Shown: piece by piece, positions 57,888 to 64,000 of the stretch
Numbering within the stretch: position 1 is the first letter of the stretch
How the letters are laid out: every line of letters starts with the position of its first letter
From: Enterobacter sp. SA187
Lineage (GTDB): Bacteria > Pseudomonadota > Gammaproteobacteria > Enterobacterales > Enterobacteriaceae
Length of the DNA stretch: 64,000 bases
Direction: 5' to 3'
NCBI RefSeq assembly: GCF_001888805.2
Contig: NZ_CP019113.1
Location: 3,162,001 to 3,226,000 of the forward strand
Notes under the pieces: generated by a model
What the model was told of the DNA's origin: nothing
Database searches by the model: none
The model's input: only the letters and a program-made list of their open reading frames with translations
Position numbers and translations under genes: made by a program

Positions 57888-59477
57888 ATGAACTTATTGC
57901 AAACTTTTCGCCGTCTGACGCGGCGATTTACTCCACGGCAGTTTGGTTTGCTGGCCGGTATTTTTTGCGTGATCGGCCTGTTTTCCGCCCTTCAGATCTC
58001 CTCCTCACTGCTGCTCTCCCGCTCCCTTAACGAAGCGCAGCACAACGAACAGCGCAATCAGCTGGCGCAACAACAGCAGGTCAAACTGGATGAGTCGCGC
58101 ATCGCGCTGTTGGCCGCCAGCGATCTGTTAAACCGCGCCGGCGTCTGGTTTATGCAGGATCAGGCCACCGGCTCTGACGGCAGCTGGCACAGCCTGATGG
58201 AGGAAGCGCAGCAGGCGCTGGTCACCTCCCATAAGGCCTGGGACGACTGGCTGGCGCTGAACCCGGTAAATGATGACGGGCTTATTAACAGCTATCAGCA
58301 GTTCTTTGGCGCGATCAAAGAGCAGGCGGACGGGCTGACGCGCACGCAGTCCATCGATGCGTTTTTTGCCGTGCCCGCCCAGGCCTTTCAGGCGGATTTC
58401 AACGATAACTTTGCCCGCTACCAGCAGGCCAGCCAGCAACGGGCGGAGCAGGGGCGTCAGGCGCTGATGGGCAGTCTTACCGGCTTACAGGATCTCTATC
58501 TGCTGGCTCCGGCGCTGCTGCTGGCTATTGCCGTGGCGGTGTGGTTCGGCATGTCCCGCTGGGTGATCACGCCGCTGCGTGGGCTGATTAAACATATCAA
58601 TCTGCTGGCTGCGGGAGATCTCTCCACGCCCTTGCCGCAGGTGGCGTATTTTAACCGTGAGGTAGGTCAGCTCGCTGCCAGTATCAGCACCATGCAGCAC
58701 GGTCTGTTGCAGCTGGTGGTGCAGGTGAACGACGCCACCGCCTCGATGGTGGATCATATTAACCGTCTGGCGGACGGCAACCAGAAGCTGTATCAGCAAT
58801 CGGCGCGCCAGGCGAAAGAGCTGGATGAGGTGACGGCCCATATCGCGGCGCTGGAATCTCACGTTGAAGGCAATACCGGCTACGCGCAGCTTGCCAGCCA
58901 GCGGGCGGATGAGGCGCAACAGGTGGCGGCGGGGGGCGATCGCATGATGGATATGGTGAATGCCTCCATGCGCGCCATTGTCGAACGCTCCGCAGAGATG
59001 CGCGGCATTGTGTCAATTATCGACAGCGTGGCCTTCCAGACTAATATTCTGGCGCTTAATGCCGCCATTGAAGCGGCCCATGCCGGAAATCACGGGCGCG
59101 GCTTTGCGGTGGTGGCGAAAGAAGTCGGTCTGCTGGCACGCAAGAGCAGTCACTCCACGCAGACCATTCAGCAACTGATCCAGCATTCATTACAGGGCAT
59201 TGAAGACGGGTCCCAGGCGGTCACGCGGCTGGAAGATAATCTGCAACAGGTAACGGGGCTGGTGGGGCATCTGAGTACGCTGCTCAGTGATATTTCCGCT
59301 GCCACCCTGAATCAGGGAGAGAATATCCACCAGATGACCCGTCAGCTGCATGGTCTGAATCAGGTGGCGCGGCATACCGGCGAACTGGTGAGCAGCGCGG
59401 CGCTGGCCTCGCAGCAACTCCATGATGATTCTCATCAACTGATGCAGGCGGTGGCGCGTTTTCGTCTGCCCGCCTGA
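57888..59477 (+). CDS. Transmembrane methyl-accepting chemotaxis protein
   Basis: 529 residues from ATG 57888. TM1 about 20-40, a periplasmic helical ligand domain (about 45-195, with the HxxxW..WLALN repeat pattern of four-helix bundle sensors), TM2 about 200-220, HAMP after it (WVITPLRGLIKHINLLAAGDLSTPLP), then the signalling hairpin SVAFQTNILALNAAIEAAHAG near 400. It ends FRLPA without the NWETF tail, so CheR and CheB would not be tethered. Ligand unknown. Inserted between sad and glsB relative to K-12. Confidence 0.92.
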   Translation: MNLLQTFRRLTRRFTPRQFGLLAGIFCVIGLFSALQISSSLLLSRSLNEAQHNEQRNQLAQQQQVKLDESRIALLAASDLLNRAGVWFMQDQATGSDGSWHSLMEEAQQALVTSHKAWDDWLALNPVNDDGLINSYQQFFGAIKEQADGLTRTQSIDAFFAVPAQAFQADFNDNFARYQQASQQRAEQGRQALMGSLTGLQDLYLLAPALLLAIAVAVWFGMSRWVITPLRGLIKHINLLAAGDLSTPLPQVAYFNREVGQLAASISTMQHGLLQLVVQVNDATASMVDHINRLADGNQKLYQQSARQAKELDEVTAHIAALESHVEGNTGYAQLASQRADEAQQVAAGGDRMMDMVNASMRAIVERSAEMRGIVSIIDSVAFQTNILALNAAIEAAHAGNHGRGFAVVAKEVGLLARKSSHSTQTIQQLIQHSLQGIEDGSQAVTRLEDNLQQVTGLVGHLSTLLSDISAATLNQGENIHQMTRQLHGLNQVARHTGELVSSAALASQQLHDDSHQLMQAVARFRLPA

Positions 59478-59531
59478 CGGACGCTCTGCTATACTCCCGG
59501 CCTCTTATGGCCGGGGTGTAAGGAGCATACT

Positions 59532-60455
59532 GTGGCGATGATTGATAACGACGTACTGGAAACCATCCTGACGCAGATCAGGCCGCTTATCGGGCGCGGT
59601 AAAGTCGCGGATTATATTCCGGCGCTGGCCTCGGTGGAGGGCAATAAGCTGGGTATCGCCATCAGTACGGTGAACGGACAGCACTTTGCGGCAGGCGACG
59701 CCCATGAACGCTTCTCCATTCAGTCGATTTCCAAAGTGCTGAGTCTGGTGGTGGCGATGAACCACTATCAGAAAGATGAGCTGTGGTCGCGAGTGGGGAA
59801 AGATCCTTCCGGTCACCCTTTTAACTCCCTCTTACAGTTAGAAATCGAGCAGGGGATCCCGCGCAATCCCTTTATTAACGCCGGTGCGCTGGTGGTGTGC
59901 GATATGCTGCAAAGTCGTCTCAGCGCGCCCCGTCAGCGGATGCTGGAAATCGTCCGTAAGCTAAGCGATGTGCCGGATATTGCCTATGACGCGACCGTCG
60001 CCCGCTCGGAGTTCGAACATTCCGCCCGTAACGCCGCCATTGCCTGGCTGATGAAATCCTTTGGCAATTTTCATAATGACGTGACCACGGTGCTGCAAAA
60101 CTATTTTCACTACTGCGCGCTGCGGATGAACTGTGCCGAACTGGCGAAGACCTTTCTGTTTCTCGCCTGCGAAGGGCGCGCGCCGCATCTTGCGGAGCCG
60201 GTGGTATCGCCCTTACAGGCGCGTCAGGTGAATGCCCTGATGGCGACCAGCGGCATGTATCAGAGCGCCGGAGAATTCGCCTGGCGCGTGGGGCTACCGG
60301 CTAAGTCCGGCGTCGGCGGGGGGATTATCGCCGTGGTGCCTCACGAAATGGTGATCGCCGTCTGGAGCCCGGAACTGGACGAGGCGGGGAATTCGCTGGC
60401 GGGCATTGCGGCGCTGGAAGTATTGACCAGACATATGGGGCGCTCCGTCTACTGA
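59532..60455 (+). CDS. glsB: GlsB, glutaminase 2
   Basis: 307 residues (E. coli YneH 308); starts at GTG 59532 or ATG 59538. Serine-dependent beta-lactamase-like fold: SIQSISKV (Ser-x-x-Lys, about 66-70), NPFINAGALV near 116, EFEHSARN near 159 and the GVGGGI segment near 262. It hydrolyses glutamine to glutamate and ammonia. Its last 11 codons and 9 following bases recur, slightly altered, at 62117-62144, flanking the type VI cassette. E. coli follows glsB with yneG, which is absent here. Confidence 0.95.
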   Translation: MAMIDNDVLETILTQIRPLIGRGKVADYIPALASVEGNKLGIAISTVNGQHFAAGDAHERFSIQSISKVLSLVVAMNHYQKDELWSRVGKDPSGHPFNSLLQLEIEQGIPRNPFINAGALVVCDMLQSRLSAPRQRMLEIVRKLSDVPDIAYDATVARSEFEHSARNAAIAWLMKSFGNFHNDVTTVLQNYFHYCALRMNCAELAKTFLFLACEGRAPHLAEPVVSPLQARQVNALMATSGMYQSAGEFAWRVGLPAKSGVGGGIIAVVPHEMVIAVWSPELDEAGNSLAGIAALEVLTRHMGRSVY

Positions 60456-60462
60456 TCGGCAG
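60435..60462 (+). repeat. Direct repeat L: 3' end of glsB
   Basis: 28 bp including the glsB stop, identical except one base (C/T) to 62117-62144. The pair flanks the 1.65-kb AT-rich cassette. Confidence 0.85.
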
Positions 60463-60630
60463 GCAGACGCTCATGACCTTAACTTGTTATGCCGGAGCTT
60501 TCATTGCCGGCTGATAAGCCATATCTGATATTTTTGATTATAAGAGCTATTTCAATAAATAATATTACATTTTAGGTGTTATTAGGATGTACCATTATCG
60601 ATGAAACGCAGCATCTTAAAGGATCAAGAT

Positions 60631-61185
60631 ATGTATTATCCAAATTCGGTCCGTTGGCGTGAGACACAATATGGCGGGTTAAGGAGATTACGGCTGGGTG
60701 AAATTAATCTTGCAAGTTCTCTCTATGGACACAGTATTTATTACAACAAAGTATGGGTGCATTATGATAGTTATTTGCCTTTGAATCTTCAACCAAGCGA
60801 TATTGGTATGGCACCAAATGGCGAAATGTGGTTCAGAGATAAGCATGAAGATGATTTTTCCATGCCTAAAAAACCAAGGGTTGAACAACAACACCTTTTT
60901 ATGCATGAAATGATGCACGTCTGGCAACATCAGCGTGGAATGTGGGTGAGAACAAGAGGTTTAATTTCCCGTTTTGCTGATTATACTTATGATCTCGATA
61001 AAAACAAATTACTGGATTATAGCCTCGAGCAGCAGGCCTCTATTGTTAGCGATTATTGGTTATTAAAAACCTATGGCTTTAGGCATTATGCGTATCTTAT
61101 CGATTATAGAGACTATAATAATGATGAACCATTTTTTGAGCTACTTAATAAATATGAGCGTGTATTAGGGAGTTTTCCTGGATGA
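60631..61185 (+). CDS. Zincin-like (HExxH) type VI-associated effector
   Basis: 184 residues from ATG 60631, which has AAAGGATC seven bases upstream; ATG 60601 is less well placed. HEMMH at residues 92-96 (HLFMHEMMHVWQHQ) is a zinc-metalloprotease motif. Further landmarks are YYPNSVRWRETQ near the start and EQQASIVSDYW near 150. It belongs to short proteins often labelled as type IV/VI secretion or Rhs-linked in enterobacteria. Next to a lipoprotein immunity gene and hcp, it is best read as a secreted effector. AT-rich. Overlaps the next gene by 4 bp. Confidence 0.62.
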   Translation: MYYPNSVRWRETQYGGLRRLRLGEINLASSLYGHSIYYNKVWVHYDSYLPLNLQPSDIGMAPNGEMWFRDKHEDDFSMPKKPRVEQQHLFMHEMMHVWQHQRGMWVRTRGLISRFADYTYDLDKNKLLDYSLEQQASIVSDYWLLKTYGFRHYAYLIDYRDYNNDEPFFELLNKYERVLGSFPG

Positions 61186-61532
61186 GAAAAAGATTCACTA
61201 CAGTTCTGTTAGTTACCCTGCTTACAGGCTGTCCTGGGAAAGACGGACTGAAGATGAGCAGACAGCGGTCAATATTCCTGAATGGTGATCATATTTGTTT
61301 TTCTTTAGATAAGCAGGCTGTACTTACACGCTACATTTTGACAACAAATGGTGCTTACTATAAAGAATTGCTACATGGAAATGCTGTCAGGCTTTCCTAT
61401 CCTGATACTTGCTTTATCGTCCACCTGGAAAAAGGCGTAACTTACAATGCAGCTTTTGCCCTTGATGGAGAGAATTATTATTATACGTTTATAATTGATA
61501 ATGAAAATAATATCTTAGTGCCATGGAGGTAA
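61182..61532 (+). CDS. Putative type VI immunity lipoprotein
   Basis: 116 residues. MRKRFTTVLLVTLLTGC carries a lipobox (LTGC), so it should be a periplasm-facing lipoprotein. The mature part is beta-rich (YILTTNGAYYKELLHGN). It overlaps the effector gene by 4 bp, indicating translational coupling, and matches the size of the small periplasmic immunity lipoproteins paired with type VI effectors that act in the periplasm. The Cys at DTCFIVHLE may pair with the Cys in HICFSLD. Confidence 0.6.
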   Translation: MRKRFTTVLLVTLLTGCPGKDGLKMSRQRSIFLNGDHICFSLDKQAVLTRYILTTNGAYYKELLHGNAVRLSYPDTCFIVHLEKGVTYNAAFALDGENYYYTFIIDNENNILVPWR

Positions 61533-61535
61533 TTG

Positions 61536-62033
61536 ATGTCATTGCCAGCTTATATGTTTCTCTATGATGAAAATGGTATGTTGTTAAACAATGGTTCTGC
61601 TGGGCTTGGACGTGAAGGCGCAGTTGAAATATTGAGCAGTAGTTATGGTGTTAGCCAACCAGTAGACGCTTATACGGGTAGAATTACTGGCACACGGCAT
61701 CATGAGCCTTATATTCTTCATAAGGATGTCGATAAACTTTCTCCGTTTCTTGTGGTGTGTGTCTGTGAAGGTCGTCGACTAAAAAAAGCAGAAATAAGAT
61801 ATTACGAAATAAATGATGCCGGGATTGAAAGGGAAATCTATAGAGTGACAATGGAAGGTGTTGTCATAACATATGTGAATGCTAATCATACGTATATTCC
61901 AGGTTCCAATAAACACAATATGATTGAAACAGTCGGACTAAGGTATAATAGTATTGAGTGGTTATATCTTGACGGTACGATCAGGTATTCAGATGCGTGG
62001 TCAAAGCCTCTCCCTGTGCAAGAGAAGAAGTAA
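61536..62033 (+). CDS. Hcp-family type VI secretion protein
   Basis: 165 residues from ATG 61536 (an in-frame ATG one codon earlier is possible). Typical Hcp1 layout: MSLPAYMFLYDENGM at the N-terminus, VEILSSSYGVSQPVD near 27, HEPYILHKDVDKLSPFLVVCVCEG near 54-77, RYYEINDAGIE near 85. Hcp forms the inner tube of the type VI apparatus and carries effectors. No sheath, baseplate or ATPase genes are in the window, so it is an orphan hcp linked to the effector/immunity pair. Confidence 0.78.
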   Translation: MSLPAYMFLYDENGMLLNNGSAGLGREGAVEILSSSYGVSQPVDAYTGRITGTRHHEPYILHKDVDKLSPFLVVCVCEGRRLKKAEIRYYEINDAGIEREIYRVTMEGVVITYVNANHTYIPGSNKHNMIETVGLRYNSIEWLYLDGTIRYSDAWSKPLPVQEKK

Positions 62034-62092
62034 TACAACCGTCACCAAAGAGCGCCTGTTGTGTCCATCGACACTGTGGAAAGCTAACCACC

Positions 62093-62137
62093 ATGGTTGA
62101 AGCCCTAACCATGCTAATGGGGCGTTCCGTCTACTGA
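62093..62137 (+). pseudogene. Divergent glsB C-terminal remnant
   Basis: The frame reads MVEALTMLMGRSVY* and aligns with the GlsB tail LEVLTRHMGRSVY*. This is a slightly different allele of the last 12 codons of glsB, marking the right edge of the type VI cassette. Confidence 0.7.
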
Positions 62138-62144
62138 TCGGCAG
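62117..62144 (+). repeat. Direct repeat R: divergent copy of the glsB 3' end
   Basis: 28 bp, one mismatch to 60435-60462. Together the repeats look like att sites or recombination scars bounding the cassette. Confidence 0.82.
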
Positions 62145-62264
62145 AGATAAGCACGGATAATATTAAGCGTCAGATGATTAAGATGGTAAAGGACATGTTA
62201 AGCTCCTGTACCATTTTTTCTGACCTTATGCTCGCCCTGTGCGATTGTCTGGAATACTAATTTA

Positions 62265-63692
62265 ATGCGCCCTGATGTGATGACGCCTTTTCGTTTGTTC
62301 CGTGAAGATAAACCGCTGCGTAACGCTGTCTGTATATTCCTGATCACCACGCTGTTTTACGCCATTGGCGCGATGCTGCGGCTGGTGGAAGAGCTGTCGC
62401 TGTTCTGGCCGCTGAATGCGGTGATGGCCGGTATTTTTGCCCGTTTCGCCTGGCTTAATCGCCTGCATAATTACGCCATCTGTTATACCGCGATGATGCT
62501 CTACGACGGGCTGACCACCGACTGGGGCCCGGCCTCGTTTGTGATTAACTTCTCCAATATGGTGTTTATCCTCACCTTTGCGCTGCTGGTCCAGCGGGAC
62601 AAACATGTCCCCGTGCAGGCGGAAGCGCTCTCTGTCGCCCTGCGGCTGTTTAATTACTGTCTGCTGGCCTCGGTGCTGTGTGCCTTGTGCGGGACTTTTG
62701 GTTCGCTGGGTATTGACACTCAGGCGTTCTGGCCGCTGTTTGCCGACTGGTTCAGCGAGCAGTTCTCCACTGGCGTGATGATCCTGCCCTGTATTCTGGC
62801 GTTCTCCTGGCCGGGGCTGAGCCGTCCGTTTAAGGTGCAGCACCTGCTGCCGCTGATAGCGCTGGCCCTGAGCATTGTCGCCTCGGTGGTGATTGGCGGG
62901 GCGGGCAGCCTGGCGTTTCCGCTGCCAGCGCTGATCTGGTGCGCGGTGCGTTATTCTCTGCTGACCACGGCGCTGCTGACGCTGATCACCGGCGCGGCGG
63001 AAATCATACTGGTGGCTAACTCCATCATTAATATTTCCATGTCCGCGAAACTGCATACCTCGCAGATGTTTTCTGCGCGTCTGGGGATCGCCACCATGAC
63101 CATCTGCCCGATTATGGTGTCAGTCAGCGTGAATGCCATTAATGCGTTAATGAAGCAGGTATCGCTGCGCGCCGATTTCGATTTCCTCACCCAGGTCTAT
63201 TCCCGCTCTGGTCTGTATGAACTCCTGCGTCAACAGGAGAAAATTAACCATGCCCCGCGCCCGATGTCGGTGATGCTGCTGGATATTGATTACTTCAAAA
63301 CCATTAATGATAACTATGGTCACGAATGCGGGGATAAGATCCTCTCTGCTGTAGCGCAGAAAGTGCAACAGGTGGTGGGGAATGCCGGTAACGTGGCGCG
63401 GATGGGCGGGGAGGAGTTTGCGGTGATCGCCAGCGTACCGGATGAGCAGCAGGCGCTGCAACTGGCGGAAACCATCCGTCAGAGTATCGAGCAGCATCGT
63501 TTTCGCTGGCGGCAACAGACGCTCTCGCTGACCGTCAGTATCGGGCTGAGTCATGCGGTGAGCGAATTCTGGCAGCGCACCGAAACCTTTAACCGTCTGC
63601 TCAATGAAGCCGATGAATATCTCTATCAGTCTAAAAAGGCCGGGCGTAATCGCGTCAGCGTGCAGGGCGGTGCGCAGACTTTATTGATATGA
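62265..63692 (+). CDS. dgcF: DgcF (YneF), MASE1-GGDEF diguanylate cyclase
   Basis: 475 residues. Eight or so transmembrane helices (about 15-300) form a MASE1-type sensor (GAMLRLVEELSLFWPLNAVMAG, LYDGLTTDWGP). The GGDEF domain (about 310-465) has DFLTQVYSRSGL, LLDIDYFKTINDNYGHECGD and the active-site motif RMGGEEFA near 389, so it should make c-di-GMP. There is no clear inhibitory RxxD before the motif. As in E. coli it lies on the far side of glsB. Confidence 0.92.
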   Translation: MRPDVMTPFRLFREDKPLRNAVCIFLITTLFYAIGAMLRLVEELSLFWPLNAVMAGIFARFAWLNRLHNYAICYTAMMLYDGLTTDWGPASFVINFSNMVFILTFALLVQRDKHVPVQAEALSVALRLFNYCLLASVLCALCGTFGSLGIDTQAFWPLFADWFSEQFSTGVMILPCILAFSWPGLSRPFKVQHLLPLIALALSIVASVVIGGAGSLAFPLPALIWCAVRYSLLTTALLTLITGAAEIILVANSIINISMSAKLHTSQMFSARLGIATMTICPIMVSVSVNAINALMKQVSLRADFDFLTQVYSRSGLYELLRQQEKINHAPRPMSVMLLDIDYFKTINDNYGHECGDKILSAVAQKVQQVVGNAGNVARMGGEEFAVIASVPDEQQALQLAETIRQSIEQHRFRWRQQTLSLTVSIGLSHAVSEFWQRTETFNRLLNEADEYLYQSKKAGRNRVSVQGGAQTLLI

Positions 63693-63762
63693 CTGTTAAA
63701 TAACTTGCCAGGTATTTTCGGCGTCAATAATATGGCCGGGTAAACCTGGTGAGACATGCGGC

Positions 63763-64000
63763 ATGAACGGATCGGACAAACTGAATATTAACGCCAGGGT
63801 AACTGGTCTGCGATTTGTTCGCCGCATGTATCTGATGCGTATGCTCGGTACGCTACTCTGTTTTTTCCCTGTTCTCTCGGTGCTGGTGGAACATCATCAA
63901 CCGCTGTGGCTGATGGTGCTGCTGGGCGTCAACGCGTTCGTCTGGCCCGGCCTGGCGTTTCTGCGCGCCCGGCGTTCTGCCACGCCGCACAATACCGAAC
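63763..64000 (+). CDS. MASE2-type diguanylate cyclase (N-terminal part)
   Basis: Starts at ATG 63763 and runs off the right edge after 79 codons. The visible residues (SDKLNINARVTGLRFVRRMYLMRMLGTLLCF, two helices, VWPGLAFLRARRSA) match the MASE2 domain of AdrA/DgcC-like proteins, in which the GLRFxRR motif and FVWPxLA helix are typical. The catalytic part is outside the window. Two cyclase genes in a row. Confidence 0.75.
   Translation, partial: MNGSDKLNINARVTGLRFVRRMYLMRMLGTLLCFFPVLSVLVEHHQPLWLMVLLGVNAFVWPGLAFLRARRSATPHNTE

Overview
This window is enterobacterial chromosome. Its backbone is collinear with the terminus region of Escherichia coli K-12 (ynf, rsp, ydf, dcp, mar, sad/glsB genes). 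Protein identity to E. coli is high but not complete. The intergenic REP/BIME units and several accessory genes fit an Enterobacter, Lelliottia, Leclercia or Kosakonia type genome better than E. coli. I cannot fix the genus from sequence alone.

Layout. (1) 1-7.5 kb: an anaerobic S/N-oxide reductase operon (ynfF-ynfG-ynfH, minus strand, running off the left edge), ynfD, ynfC, speG, ynfB, a two-gene TumE/TumA-like toxin-antitoxin pair, ynfA and a nucleotidyltransferase. (2) 7.6-15.3 kb: an uninterrupted sugar-acid locus (rspA, MFS, rspB, ydfJ, ydfI and the repressor rspR). In K-12 the Qin prophage splits this region. (3) 15.3-33.4 kb: an accessory block between rspR and ydfG. It holds hchA, a YciG-like protein, a metallo-beta-lactamase-fold hydrolase, a very Cys-rich copper-binding-type protein, a tRNA-like gene and several regulator/enzyme pairs (LysR, HxlR and AraC with nitronate monooxygenase, SDRs, a tautomerase cassette). 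(4) 33.4-39.6 kb: a patchy, partly AT-rich segment with an orphan Imm8-like immunity gene, a GNAT enzyme, a phosphatase, a lipase-like hydrolase, a UDG-like protein, a decayed P4-satellite fragment and a DUF2971 gene. Copies of a short hairpin repeat are scattered through it. (5) 39.7-53.4 kb: TetR, ydfG, dcp, an FtrA-like regulator with a rhodanese, a second HxlR/SDR pair, a MetJ-controlled MetE-like enzyme, ydeE, eamA, the marRAB operon with its operator, marC and sotB. (6) 53.5-64 kb: a PhzF-family protein, an L-lactate-dehydrogenase-family enzyme, ptrR and sad, a transmembrane chemoreceptor, glsB, a small type VI secretion cassette (zincin-like effector, lipoprotein immunity, Hcp), dgcF, and the start of a second, MASE2-type diguanylate cyclase.

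Several loci act as units. The ynf operon makes an anaerobic reductase. RspR probably controls the whole rsp/ydf sugar-acid set. MarA/MarR control drug efflux and stress genes. The three-gene LysR-linked cassette at 29.2-30.9 kb looks like an uncharacterised catabolic or detoxification pathway. The strongest unusual signals are the type VI cassette flanked by a duplicated, slightly divergent glsB 3' end, the tRNA-like gene with a UAU anticodon, the LysR/tautomerase/hydrolase cassette, the toxin-antitoxin pair inside the ynf backbone, and a frameshifted zinc-ribbon gene next to an orphan terminator.
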